Shown here piece by piece: positions 17,033-25,600 of a DNA stretch of 64,000 nt (its first letter is position 1; each line of letters starts with the position of its first letter). The position numbers and the translations under genes are program-made. Below the pieces are notes generated by a model. The model had not been told where the DNA came from, did not search any database, and saw nothing but the letters and a program-made list of their open reading frames with translations. The stretch is from Candidatus Magasanikbacteria bacterium RIFCSPHIGHO2_01_FULL_41_23 (GTDB lineage: Bacteria; Patescibacteria; ABY1; Magasanikbacterales; UBA922): assembly GCA_001782805.1 (NCBI GenBank), contig MFPT01000004.1, forward strand, positions 46,156 to 110,155, in the 5' to 3' direction.

Positions 17033-18241
17033 TTAGTTATCTTTCGGTTCATTTTCATTTACCGGTTCATTTACCGGTTCTCCACCAACCACCGGAGTAT
17101 CGCCACCAATTTGTTCAACAGTAATTCTCCAACCCGTTAAATCAGTGGCCAAACGAACATTTTGTCCTTCGCGGCCAATGGCCAAAGAAAATTGATCGGG
17201 CTGAACACGCGCCAAAGCTTCTTTGGTTTTTTCATTCAAAACCACTTCGGTAATTTTTGCCGGAGATAAGGCGTTCTTGATATAGCCGATTGGATCATCG
17301 TTATATTGAATAACATCAATTTTTTCTCCGCCAAGTTCATCGATGACTGTAGTAATGCGACTGCCGCGCTGACCAATACAAGCGCCAATCGGGTCAACAT
17401 TGTCATCCGTTGTATAAACCGCAACTTTGGAACGATTGCCGGCATCGCGCGCAATACCTTTAATCTCCACGTCGCCATTCCCGACTTCGGGGATTTCTTG
17501 TTCAAAAACCGTTTGCACCATTCGTTTATCAGTACGCGATAAGATAATTTCCGGACCACGCATACCCATATCAACCGAAACCACAAAAAATTTCAACCGC
17601 GCGCCCATTTTATAATGTTCACGACGAATTTGATCTGCTGGCAATACAAGACCGGTTACTTTTCCCAAATCAACAATCAATGATCCATTTTTATCAAAAC
17701 GCTGGACAAAACCAAATACGATTGATCCTTGTTGTTTTTTGAAATCATCCATAACGGTCAAACGTTCGGCCTCGCGCAATTTTTGAATAATCACTTGTTT
17801 GGCAGTTTGCGCGGCCATGCGACCAAAATCTCCCGGAACTTGCAACGGAATTATTAGTGTTTCGCCAACTTGCGCGTCCGACTTGGTAACACGCGCTTCA
17901 GTCACCATAATTTCGCTTTTGGGATTGAATTGTGCCAAATCAGCCACTTCTTCATCGGACAATTCACGGTTTTCTTTGCGCGCTTGTTCACGGCGTTCAT
18001 TTAATTCATTTTGCGCTTGCTCCAATTCTTCGACCGCAATATCAATCACCACTAATTTTTCGTCCCACACTTTCATGTCACCGGTTTCCGGATCATACTT
18101 AACTTGAATATTTTGCTGGCGATTGCCAAAATCTTTGCGATAGGCCGCGCCAAGCGCTGACTCCAATGCTTCCAACACTGTTTCATAATTCAAACCCTTA
18201 TCATCGCATAAAATCTGAATGGCTTTGGTAATTTCCGACAT
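17033..18241 (-). CDS. nusA: transcription termination/antitermination factor NusA
   Basis: About 402 residues from the ATG at 18241 (MSEITKAIQILCDDKG). The N-terminal RNA-polymerase-binding domain is followed by an S1 domain (QQGSIVFGFVQRFDKNGSLIVDLG near residue 165) and two KH domains (DPIGACIGQRGSRITTVIDELGGEKIDVIQY and SLAIGREGQNVRLA). It ends with an acidic tail repeating EPVNEPVNE and lacks the extra C-terminal repeats of enterobacterial NusA. A leader hairpin upstream may allow feedback control. Confidence 0.96.
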   Translation of the reverse strand: MSEITKAIQILCDDKGLNYETVLEALESALGAAYRKDFGNRQQNIQVKYDPETGDMKVWDEKLVVIDIAVEELEQAQNELNERREQARKENRELSDEEVADLAQFNPKSEIMVTEARVTKSDAQVGETLIIPLQVPGDFGRMAAQTAKQVIIQKLREAERLTVMDDFKKQQGSIVFGFVQRFDKNGSLIVDLGKVTGLVLPADQIRREHYKMGARLKFFVVSVDMGMRGPEIILSRTDKRMVQTVFEQEIPEVGNGDVEIKGIARDAGNRSKVAVYTTDDNVDPIGACIGQRGSRITTVIDELGGEKIDVIQYNDDPIGYIKNALSPAKITEVVLNEKTKEALARVQPDQFSLAIGREGQNVRLATDLTGWRITVEQIGGDTPVVGGEPVNEPVNENEPKDN

Positions 18242-18293
18242 ATATAGTTTCAATGTTAATTAATTTAAAAAATAATGATAGATGATAAACAAA

Positions 18294-18316
18294 GGCCAGC
18301 TCTTATAAAGCTAGCC
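18294..18316 (-). promoter_or_regulatory. hairpin in the nusA leader
   Basis: On the minus strand GGCTAGCT and AGCTGGCC pair around TTATAAG and are followed by TTTGTTT. It resembles a weak terminator, between the nusA promoter and its start codon. Confidence 0.5.
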
Positions 18317-18325
18317 ATTGTCAAG

Positions 18326-18354
18326 AGGATACCAGATGAATTATTTTTTGTCAA
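18326..18354 (-). promoter_or_regulatory. nusA promoter
   Basis: TTGACA (18354-18349) and TATCCT (18331-18326) with a 17-bp spacer on the minus strand. Confidence 0.65.
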
Positions 18355-18359
18355 ATTTT

Positions 18360-18728
18360 TTATTCGGGCAAAACATATTTAATGATCTGCACTTGTTTAT
18401 TTCCTCGATTACAGTAAATGCTTATTTGTTCAAATAAAATTGATGTGGACAAAATATTGACATTCCATTGTCGACAATAATACCGCGCGGCACGAGTAAG
18501 ATGTTGTTTTTTGATAAATCCCACGGATCGCTCGGCACTGCCGGTCCAGCCGCTTCTGGTTTTAACTTCAATAAATGAAATCGCGTCACTGTGCCGAGCA
18601 ATAATATCAATTTCACCGGCCGCACATATAAAATTTTGTTCTAAAATATTGTAGCCTTGCCGTAATAAAAAATCAACTGCCAATTGTTCGCCCCATGATC
18701 CTAACTTTTGTTTTTTGTTTTGTGGCAT
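18360..18728 (-). CDS. YraN family (UPF0102) endonuclease-like protein
   Basis: 122 residues. The family signature is complete: GSWGEQLAVDFLLRQGYNIL near residue 10, then the nuclease-like GEIDIIA and FIEVKTRS motifs (Asp and E-x-K). The fold is that of Holliday-junction-resolvase-like nucleases; function in bacteria is not settled. It belongs to a small minus-strand unit with a methyltransferase and a two-helix membrane protein. Confidence 0.9.
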   Translation of the reverse strand: MPQNKKQKLGSWGEQLAVDFLLRQGYNILEQNFICAAGEIDIIARHSDAISFIEVKTRSGWTGSAERSVGFIKKQHLTRAARYYCRQWNVNILSTSILFEQISIYCNRGNKQVQIIKYVLPE

Positions 18729-18760
18729 TTTTTGTTGCGACTGAAATAAAAATTTTTATT

Positions 18761-19315
18761 TCAGTCATGACGAAATAAAACCAAACCGCGCAAATATTGA
18801 TTGGGCATAAAATCATCTTGCACACCAAATTCATGCGCGCGCGCCCATTCCAGAACTGCGGAAAAGTTTAATTTTTTATCTTCTGTTGGTCCCAATTGTC
18901 CCAAACGACCGGTCCAATCCATAACCACAATTCGGCCTTTTGGTTTAAGTAAACGTTCAGCTTCGGATAATGATCCGGCCATATTCATCAAATGATGCAA
19001 AATATTAATCATAAAAATAACATCCAACGAACCGCGGGGAATGGAAACACCGTTAGCTCGTTCAATGTCTGCCCAGAGCGGATGAATATTTACAAAGGCT
19101 TCCATATCCGCGCGCTTTTTGATGAGTGTCAAAACTTCTTTCAAAATATCCACGGCATACACTACTCCATGCTCGCCAACGATCTTGGCTGCAGGAAAAA
19201 CCATGTGTCCGGTACGACCGGAACCAAAATCCGCCACGTGCATACCAGCCTGGACATGCGCGCGTTCAAATAAATCACGAGAATCTACCAAAGCTGTGCC
19301 GGTGGTGTAAGTCAT
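18761..19315 (-). CDS. class I SAM-dependent methyltransferase
   Basis: About 184 residues from the ATG at 19315 (MTYTTGTALVDSRDLF). The AdoMet-binding loop reads VADFGSGRTGHMVFP near residue 32, followed by the acidic VYAVDI strand and SLDVIFMINILHH (motif IV region). The type resembles small methyltransferases of the UbiE/Methyltransf_11 or 25 group. The substrate is unknown. Confidence 0.82.
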   Translation of the reverse strand: MTYTTGTALVDSRDLFERAHVQAGMHVADFGSGRTGHMVFPAAKIVGEHGVVYAVDILKEVLTLIKKRADMEAFVNIHPLWADIERANGVSIPRGSLDVIFMINILHHLMNMAGSLSEAERLLKPKGRIVVMDWTGRLGQLGPTEDKKLNFSAVLEWARAHEFGVQDDFMPNQYLRGLVLFRHD

Positions 19316-19319
19316 ATAA

Positions 19320-19565
19320 TTAGCGTGGCTGGCCAAATAAACTGCCGAATATGCTTATAGTGATTTCGCCCAGAGCGCCGGTTACGGCTAAAATCGCCAA
19401 AATAATTCCGGCTAAGCCGATTAATTTATACATTAAACGAGATCCGCCGCCACCTAATTTTTCCTCGGCCCAATCACTGTGACCAAAATTTTCGAGAAAC
19501 CATTCGGTTTTGATGACCATTAAACAGCCGATTACAACGACGATTGTGGCGACGAAGTATTTCAT
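19320..19565 (-). CDS. small two-helix membrane protein
   Basis: 81 residues. A hydrophobic N-terminal helix (MKYFVATIVVVIGCLMVI) is followed by a conserved-looking loop WFLENFGHSDWAEEKLGGGG and a second helix (LIGLAGIILAILAVTGALG). Similar short proteins with the same layout are frequent in CPR genomes; I do not know a function. The stop is 4 nt before the methyltransferase start. Confidence 0.7.
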   Translation of the reverse strand: MKYFVATIVVVIGCLMVIKTEWFLENFGHSDWAEEKLGGGGSRLMYKLIGLAGIILAILAVTGALGEITISIFGSLFGQPR

Positions 19566-19615
19566 ATAATAAATTTTTTCTAAGTCTTAAGCAAACTTAG
19601 TTTATTCTAACTCTT

Positions 19616-19759
19616 AAGCAAAATTCAACGATATCCTTTTCTTCAACTGATAGTCTAACGGATTATGCATTCTAAACAAGTCATCATACTCAGCTTTCAG
19701 CAAAAGTATATTCGTCTCCATTTTGCTTATTAGTTTAGTTGAATGTTTGGGTGTTGCAT
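19616..19759 (+). repeat. H-type hairpin repeat, copy H2 (hairpin 19616-19728 plus tail)
   Basis: 113-bp hairpin nearly identical to H1, with the same ends (AAGCAAAAT/ATTTTGCTT) and central core, followed by the tail TTGAATGTTTGGGTGTTGCA. A decayed extra end (TCTTAAGCAAACTTAG) lies at 19585-19600. It directly precedes an M element, the same order as at 35517-35816. Confidence 0.88.
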
Positions 19760-19765
19760 TAGGGT

Positions 19766-19924
19766 AATTTCAGTAGTAGGTAATTTTGTTTTTCAGTAAT
19801 GTGTATGAGCTTTCTTACTACTTACTTGGTTAAAGTAGATTTAATATATCAATAAGGATAGAAACTAGGGAGAGGAGAAGAATAGCGAGTTTTACTGAAA
19901 AGAAAATTACCTACTACTGAAATT
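19766..19924 (+). repeat. M-type 159-bp element with long terminal inverted repeats, copy M1
   Basis: The left end AATTTCAGTAGTAGGTAATT (continuing TTGTTTTTCAGTAA) pairs with the right end TTACTGAAAAGAAAATTACC (continuing TACTACTGAAATT). The interior (ATGAGCTTTCTTACTACTTA onward) is almost identical to M2 at 35658-35816, which has the same length. The internal frames are short, so it is a MITE-like or structured-RNA element. Confidence 0.9.
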
Positions 19925-19984
19925 CAGTTGATTTAAATTCCAAGATATACTAGTATTGTATCCTCTCGCAAAAATTTTATCAAA

Positions 19985-20947
19985 TTATTTTGAAATCAAT
20001 CGTTTAAATTCCTCCACCATTGGCACTTGCTCCGATTCCAAACCATACTGTTCGGCAATCGCCACTGCAGTCCAGTCTGCCAAGACCAATGCCCAAGCCA
20101 TTTTTTCGATTGCGCTTTGACCAATTAAATTAATTTCAATAACTGGCAATCCGCGAGCTTCGTATAATTTTTTTAAAACAGTAAAACGTTTTTGAATTTG
20201 GGGATGATCATCGTCATCGCGCAAAAATATAAACGTAAATCGTTCTGACAATTCACGTGTTGGCTCAGCCACATCAAAACCATTCATTTCATTGTGATTG
20301 AGTTCAGGAAGAATATTATAAAACGCGGGAATTTTGCCGGTTTCATTACATTTTATTTTCCAATTATAAGCAATTGATTTGTTTTGTCGAGACGCATAGA
20401 TAATCGGCACCCGCTTGAACAATTGCTTAGCCAGACTTTTACCTGATTTTTCTAAATCGTTAATCGCTAAATTAGTTAAATTTTCCATTGCCACCAAATC
20501 AGCTTCACAACCCAACAATTTCATAAGCGCACGCAAACTATATGCCCAAGCTGATCGCGGCTGAATTCCCGTATTGGGTAATTGAATAAAAGGAATTTGA
20601 TGTGCACGCGCGAAATCCAACAATTGACCACCAATTGCAATCGCGGCCATATTATATCCTCTTTTTAATCCTTCTTCACTGACAGCTAAAACTTCTTCTG
20701 TTCCGCCGGAATACGATGACAAAATTATCAAGGTATTTTTGGGATCAAGAATGACTGGCAAACCATAATCCGAATAAACTAGCAAATCAATATCCGGACG
20801 CAAACGTTCCAAGGCATCGGCCGCCAAATGTGATCCGCCCATACCAACGACAACGAAACGAGTGTAATTTTTTGCGTGAAAATCTCCGACAATCTCCGGC
20901 TGATATAAAAATTGTTGCGGGAATAAACGAATCGCGTCAGACATCAT
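19985..20947 (-). CDS. SIS-domain phosphosugar isomerase (bifunctional PGI/PMI-like)
   Basis: 320 residues. Two SIS folds are visible: RFVVVGMGGSHLAADAL near residue 30 and IILSSYSGGTEEVLAVSEE near 80 in the first. In the second, PIIYASRQNKSIAYNWKIKCNE and the PELNHNEMNGF catalytic segment fit the bifunctional phosphoglucose/phosphomannose isomerase family. It would interconvert glucose-6-P, fructose-6-P and mannose-6-P, feeding ManC. It lies one base after the znuB-like gene and may be co-transcribed with the metal transporter. Confidence 0.87.
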   Translation of the reverse strand: MMSDAIRLFPQQFLYQPEIVGDFHAKNYTRFVVVGMGGSHLAADALERLRPDIDLLVYSDYGLPVILDPKNTLIILSSYSGGTEEVLAVSEEGLKRGYNMAAIAIGGQLLDFARAHQIPFIQLPNTGIQPRSAWAYSLRALMKLLGCEADLVAMENLTNLAINDLEKSGKSLAKQLFKRVPIIYASRQNKSIAYNWKIKCNETGKIPAFYNILPELNHNEMNGFDVAEPTRELSERFTFIFLRDDDDHPQIQKRFTVLKKLYEARGLPVIEINLIGQSAIEKMAWALVLADWTAVAIAEQYGLESEQVPMVEEFKRLISK

Positions 20948-20948
20948 A

Positions 20949-21752
20949 TTATTTTTTTGTTTGATTAATTAAACCGGAAAGAATTAATTCCAAGAGCGCT
21001 AAGACCACCACGGTCGCGCCGGTCGGCAAATCAAGATAAAATGAAATTAACAATCCGGCCACCATGGCGATAATGGAAAATAAAACTGAAATGACCAAAG
21101 TAACTTTGAAACTGGATTTGAATTGCATGGCCGCCGTCACCGGAATTACCATCAGTGCGCCAATTAATAACACGCCGACAATGCGCATCGCCACGGCAAT
21201 GGTTACCGCCGCCAACATGATCATAAATAAATTCAAAGCCGGCACGCGCAAACCTTCAGCTGCGGCCAAATCTTCATTTAGACTGACTAAAAATAATTCT
21301 TTGTATAAAAACAAAACTCCAATTAACGCCACAATTCCCAAACCAACAATTAACCATACATCCCATTGCGTTACCGTAGTAATACTGCCAAACAAATAAC
21401 TGAATAAATTTTGATTAAAGCGTTGATTCGCGCCCATTAACAATAACGCAATCGCCAAACTGCCGGACAAAAAAATCGCCAAAACCGATTCACCAAATAA
21501 ACGCCGACTGCTGCGCAAACGCTCGATTCCCCAGGCCGCGACGATGGCCACTCCGAGAGCAGAAATAATCGGATTGATGCGCGCGATTAAACCAAGAGCA
21601 ACGCCAACCAATGAAACATGCGCCAAAGTATCAGCCAAATACGAATAGCGCCGCACCACTAAAAATAATCCGATCATTGGCGCAATCACCGCAATGACCA
21701 AACCCGCGCCCAAAGCGCGTTGCATAAAATCATAAGCTAAAAATTCCAGCAT
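20949..21752 (-). CDS. znuB: zinc/manganese ABC transporter permease (ABC-3 family)
   Basis: 267 residues with about eight membrane helices. It begins FMQRALGAGLVIAVIAPMIGLFLVVRRYSYLADTLAH, the typical ZnuB/TroC start, and ends in a long hydrophobic stretch (GATVVVLALLELI). It forms the membrane pore for the ATPase at 22858 and the binding protein at 23613. Zinc versus manganese cannot be told from the sequence. Confidence 0.92.
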   Translation of the reverse strand: MLEFLAYDFMQRALGAGLVIAVIAPMIGLFLVVRRYSYLADTLAHVSLVGVALGLIARINPIISALGVAIVAAWGIERLRSSRRLFGESVLAIFLSGSLAIALLLMGANQRFNQNLFSYLFGSITTVTQWDVWLIVGLGIVALIGVLFLYKELFLVSLNEDLAAAEGLRVPALNLFMIMLAAVTIAVAMRIVGVLLIGALMVIPVTAAMQFKSSFKVTLVISVLFSIIAMVAGLLISFYLDLPTGATVVVLALLELILSGLINQTKK

Positions 21753-21755
21753 ATT

Positions 21756-22898
21756 TTAGATTTGTTTTGTTGACCGATTATAATATTGAACAGCAATAAT
21801 GGTGGACAAAGGCACGGCGACCACCAGAGCAATACTGCCAATAAGCGCTCGCACCACTTCTTCACTGATAAGTTCGGTATTGAGCGTCACCCACCACGGC
21901 GTGCTGTAGACAGTAAATAAAAGAAGTAAGGGAAATGATGCGCCAACATAAGCTAAAACTAAGGTATTCACAACCGAAGTTATATGTTCCCGTCCAATAC
22001 GCGCGGCGCGATTATACAATTCACGAGCAGACAATTGCGGATTGGCGTGTTTTAATTCCGCTACCGCCGCTACTTGCGCAGTGGTTACATCATCCAACAC
22101 GCCGAGCACACCAATAATAATACCGCCGAGTAATAAACCGCGCAAATTAATGGGATGTTCAGTGCCAAATTGCAGATAATACGCTTCTTCACTTCCCATG
22201 CCAAAAAGTTGTGTTGCCTCGACGGCAAAATACGCCAAACCCATGGCTCCGGCAATAGTAATCATAATACTCACAAAGGCCAAACAAGTTTCCCGATTAA
22301 AGCCATGCGCCAAAAATAATGACGATGAAGCGATGAGTGCCGTGCCGATTATACAAACCACAAATGGATTGCTCCCGCTCGTGACTTGCGGAATAATATA
22401 AAAACCAATTATTACCATGGTTAAGGCTAAGCCAACAAACGCCATTGCTCCGCGTTTACCGGCAAAAGCAATCGTAATTCCGGCAAATAAAATCAATAAC
22501 CAACCAATGGCCGGCAAGCGAAATTGTTCGGTAATGTAATATTGAGTTATCTCCGGCGTAATATTTTTGACAACGATTACTCCATCTCCGGCAGTCATTT
22601 TTTTGGCTCGTGATTCGCCGCGAATTTGATAATCAACCGTGACGATTTTATTTTTTTCCAAACCACTCACAATCTCAACTTCCAATTTTTGTGTGATCAA
22701 AGGTTCGCCAAGTTCAATTGTTTTTTCTTCGCTGATCACCCACATCACTTTGCCACGAGCATAACTATCTTCGCTCCTCGGTTCGGCATTATCGGCTTGG
22801 ACAAATCCGACAATTAAAAAAAGACCAGCCAAAAAAATACCCAACAAAAAACGAAATTTAAATGTGGTAATGTTCAACCACTTTGGTATCATGACCAT
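21756..22898 (-). CDS. YibE/F-like multi-pass membrane protein
   Basis: About 380 residues. An N-terminal signal-like helix (FLLGIFLAGLFLIVGFVQA) is followed by an extracytoplasmic beta domain (QKLEVEIVSGLEKNKIVTVDYQIRG) and seven to eight helices. The family region includes GGIIIGVLGVLDDVTTAQ and TSVVNTLVLAYVGASFPLLLL. The function of YibE/F proteins is not established. It is wedged between the ATPase and permease genes of a metal transporter and overlaps the ATPase stop by ~40 bp. Starts at 22898, 22892 or further upstream are all possible. Confidence 0.85.
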   Translation of the reverse strand: MVMIPKWLNITTFKFRFLLGIFLAGLFLIVGFVQADNAEPRSEDSYARGKVMWVISEEKTIELGEPLITQKLEVEIVSGLEKNKIVTVDYQIRGESRAKKMTAGDGVIVVKNITPEITQYYITEQFRLPAIGWLLILFAGITIAFAGKRGAMAFVGLALTMVIIGFYIIPQVTSGSNPFVVCIIGTALIASSSLFLAHGFNRETCLAFVSIMITIAGAMGLAYFAVEATQLFGMGSEEAYYLQFGTEHPINLRGLLLGGIIIGVLGVLDDVTTAQVAAVAELKHANPQLSARELYNRAARIGREHITSVVNTLVLAYVGASFPLLLLFTVYSTPWWVTLNTELISEEVVRALIGSIALVVAVPLSTIIAVQYYNRSTKQI

Positions 22899-23622
22899 AC
22901 ACATCGTGTAAATATTTTTCCTTTTCAAAATTAGGCGCCGGAACATGACAAACTAAAGTTTTACTGACGCACAAAACATGTCGCACTTGACCAATAACCG
23001 CGTCCACATCATGCGATACCATAATAATCGTCATCTTATTTTCTTGGTTAAGCTTCCTGAGCAAACGATCAAGTTGATCTTCCGCGGCACTATCTACTCC
23101 GACTGATGGCTCATCTAAAATTAATAATTTTGGTTCCCCAGCCAAGGCGCGAGCAATAAATACACGTTGACGCTGACCGCCCGATAATTGATCCAGCGGT
23201 CGATTGGCTAATTCGGAAATTCCCACCAAGTCCATCATTTCTTCAGCCTGTTTTTGGTCATCACTATTAAATAAATGAAACAAACCACGTCGCCGAGTTC
23301 GTCCGCTCAAAACCACTTCATAAACTGTGGCCGGAAATGAAAAATCCACTTGGGCAATATGCTGCGGCACATAACCAATTTCAAAATGGGTTTTGGCTGT
23401 GGCCGCGCTATGGCCAAAAATTTCGACTTGGCCGTTTGTTGGTTCAATCAAACCCAAAATTAATTTAAGCAGAGTTGTTTTGCCGCCACCATTGGGGCCA
23501 ATGATACCGACAAAATCACCGACCGGAATTTCCGCGGTTACTGAATCCAAAACCAACGCGTTCGTATACGCAAAACCAACATTGTGCAAAGAGATACAAG
23601 TATTGCCGTGAGTTATTGGCAT
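22858..23622 (-). CDS. znuC: zinc/manganese ABC transporter ATP-binding protein
   Basis: 254 residues. Walker A GPNGGGKTTLLKL near residue 42, Q-loop VPQHIAQVDFSFP, the signature LSGGQRQRVFIARAL near 145, Walker B LLILDEP, D-loop SVGVD and the switch His in IMVSHD are all present. It powers metal uptake with ZnuB and ZnuA. The start overlaps the znuA stop by ten bases. Confidence 0.95.
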   Translation of the reverse strand: MPITHGNTCISLHNVGFAYTNALVLDSVTAEIPVGDFVGIIGPNGGGKTTLLKLILGLIEPTNGQVEIFGHSAATAKTHFEIGYVPQHIAQVDFSFPATVYEVVLSGRTRRRGLFHLFNSDDQKQAEEMMDLVGISELANRPLDQLSGGQRQRVFIARALAGEPKLLILDEPSVGVDSAAEDQLDRLLRKLNQENKMTIIMVSHDVDAVIGQVRHVLCVSKTLVCHVPAPNFEKEKYLHDVYGHDTKVVEHYHI

Positions 23623-24569
23623 AGCATGGCAGTGGTTAAGGCAGACAAATTATCGCGCATAATAGTTTCATAATTTTTCCCGGCTGACAAATCTTCGCTG
23701 GTTAATCCTTCAATGGGATTCAATACATTGGTAACTGCTCCGGTTTCTTTGGCCAGAGTTTCGGCCAAACGCGGTGAAACCAACGTTTCAAAAAAAATCG
23801 TTGTAATGTTTTTTTCTTTTACCAATCTGGTTAATTCCGCCAGATGCTTGGCCGATGGTTCAGCTTCCGGTGACATGCCGGCAATCGCGTATAGTTTCAG
23901 ATTATATCGTTCAGCCACATAATTGAACGCGTAATGGGAAACTATCACATCACGAGTGGCACAGCTGGCCAAACTTTTAGTGTAATCAGTATCCAACGCG
24001 GTTAGACGGCCTGACAAGTCACTAAACTGTCCGCGATAATAATCTGCTCCGCTTGGATCAACTACAATCAATGTATCACGAATTAATTCGGCAATTTGAC
24101 GCGCCCGAATTGGATCCAACCAAATATGCGGATCAAACTGATTAAAAATTCTTTTGTCTTCTCTCTCATCGTCAACCATTTGTTCAACTGGAGTCGGCAT
24201 CAGTGAAACGGCATCACTTACTGCTACGACTTTTACACCTCCAACGATCAATTCCGGTTGCACTCGATCAGCCCACGCATCAACCCCATTGCCGTTGTAA
24301 AAAAATACTCGACTGGAGCGAAGCGTAATTATATCTTGTGGCGTTGGTTCAAAATCATGCGGTTCAGTTCCATTCGGAGTAATTGACTGTATAGATACGC
24401 GATCCCCGCCGACTTGCTCGGCAAAATAGGCCAATGGATAAAAACTGGCCGTGACGGAAATTTTGGCCGATTTTGGCACGAAATTATTTACTTTTGAACG
24501 GCTGGCGAACACTGCGGCCAGAGCCAAGCCAAGAATTATAACAATGATAATCGTGATTTTTTTATACAT
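23613..24569 (-). CDS. znuA: zinc/manganese-binding protein of the ABC transporter (cluster A-I)
   Basis: 318 residues. An uncleaved-looking N-terminal helix (ITIIIVIILGLALAAVFA) without a lipobox Cys anchors the protein. The mature part begins ISVTASFYPLAYFAEQVGGD, and metal-binding His residues appear in NGTEPHDFEPTPQD, FDPHIWLDP and VIVSHYAFNY, the expected three positions; ETLVSPRLAETLAKETG carries the fourth ligand region. A short acidic loop (VDDEREDKR) stands where ZnuA proteins have a His-rich loop. This hints at manganese or a non-chelating variant, but is not decisive. Confidence 0.93.
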   Translation of the reverse strand: MYKKITIIIVIILGLALAAVFASRSKVNNFVPKSAKISVTASFYPLAYFAEQVGGDRVSIQSITPNGTEPHDFEPTPQDIITLRSSRVFFYNGNGVDAWADRVQPELIVGGVKVVAVSDAVSLMPTPVEQMVDDEREDKRIFNQFDPHIWLDPIRARQIAELIRDTLIVVDPSGADYYRGQFSDLSGRLTALDTDYTKSLASCATRDVIVSHYAFNYVAERYNLKLYAIAGMSPEAEPSAKHLAELTRLVKEKNITTIFFETLVSPRLAETLAKETGAVTNVLNPIEGLTSEDLSAGKNYETIMRDNLSALTTAMLCQ

Positions 24570-24601
24570 ATTTTATTTTTAGACTAAATTTACCGAATCC
24601 A

Positions 24602-25591
24602 TTACCGAATACCCACTAATTTCCGCACGTCTTTCATGGTCTTTCCTGCTACAATTCGCGCTTTTTTAGCCCCCTTATTCAAAATCGCTTTTAATTTATT
24701 TGAATTTTTAAGATATTTTTTTCTTTCAGCGCGAAAACCGGCAAAATGACGCGCGATTGCTTCTGCCACTGCGATTTTTAAATCTCCATAACGAATACTT
24801 CCCGCTTGTTCGGCTGATACAAATTCACCAAAAACTTTTTTATCATCAAACTGTTTTAATAATAATAATAAATTCGCCACTCCGGGCGCTAATTCTCCGC
24901 CACTGGTCGCGGTTACGGCTTTCTTAAGTTTCGCCATAATAATTTCCGGCTCATCAGCCAGCTCAATAACACTGTTTAAACCATGACTCTTACTCATTTT
25001 TTTTGTTGGTTCAAGCAAACTCATTACTTTGGGAATTTCCGTTAACAAAACTTTGGTTTCCGGAAAATAATTTCCATAGCGATTATTAAACCAACGCGCG
25101 ATATCACGCGTTAATTCTACATGTTGAACTTGATCTTGACCAACCGGCACTAAATTTCCATGATACAACAAAATGTCAGCCGCCTGCAAAATCGGATAGG
25201 TCAAAAGTCCGACATTAATATTTTTCTCCTGATGTTCGGATTTATCTTTAAATTGCGTCATGCGATACAATTCTGAAACCGGCGTAATTGTATTAAAAAT
25301 CCACGCCAATTCCGTGCATTGCGGCACGGCTGACTGCACAAACAAAGTAGATTTTTTGGGATCAATTCCCGCGGCCAACAATTCAGTCGCCAGATTCAGA
25401 GTATTGACTCGTCGCTCATCCGCGCCTTGGTTGCCAGTCAAAGAATGATAATCCACAATGCAAAAATAACAGTCGTATTTTCCACTATTTTGCAATTCTA
25501 CCCAATTTTTGACCGCGCCCAAATAATTACCAACATGCAAATTGCCAGTTGGCTGAATACCGGAAAAAATAACTGGTTTCGTTGATTTCAT
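24602..25591 (-). CDS. trpS: tryptophanyl-tRNA synthetase
   Basis: 329 residues, standard length. The class I HIGH-type motif is GNLHVGNYLGA near residue 16, and the KMSKS loop is KKMSKSHGL near 195. FSGIQPTGN and the DQVQHVELTRDIARWFN segment are typical. It charges tRNA-Trp. It lies 9 nt after RNase J and 32 nt before znuA, all co-directional. Confidence 0.97.
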   Translation of the reverse strand: MKSTKPVIFSGIQPTGNLHVGNYLGAVKNWVELQNSGKYDCYFCIVDYHSLTGNQGADERRVNTLNLATELLAAGIDPKKSTLFVQSAVPQCTELAWIFNTITPVSELYRMTQFKDKSEHQEKNINVGLLTYPILQAADILLYHGNLVPVGQDQVQHVELTRDIARWFNNRYGNYFPETKVLLTEIPKVMSLLEPTKKMSKSHGLNSVIELADEPEIIMAKLKKAVTATSGGELAPGVANLLLLLKQFDDKKVFGEFVSAEQAGSIRYGDLKIAVAEAIARHFAGFRAERKKYLKNSNKLKAILNKGAKKARIVAGKTMKDVRKLVGIR

Positions 25592-25600
25592 ATTTTAGTA

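Noticed and set aside
19616..19924. Integron attC cassette array
   Set aside because: The hairpins share ends but lack the attC R and L core pattern, do not alternate with single genes, and no integrase is visible.
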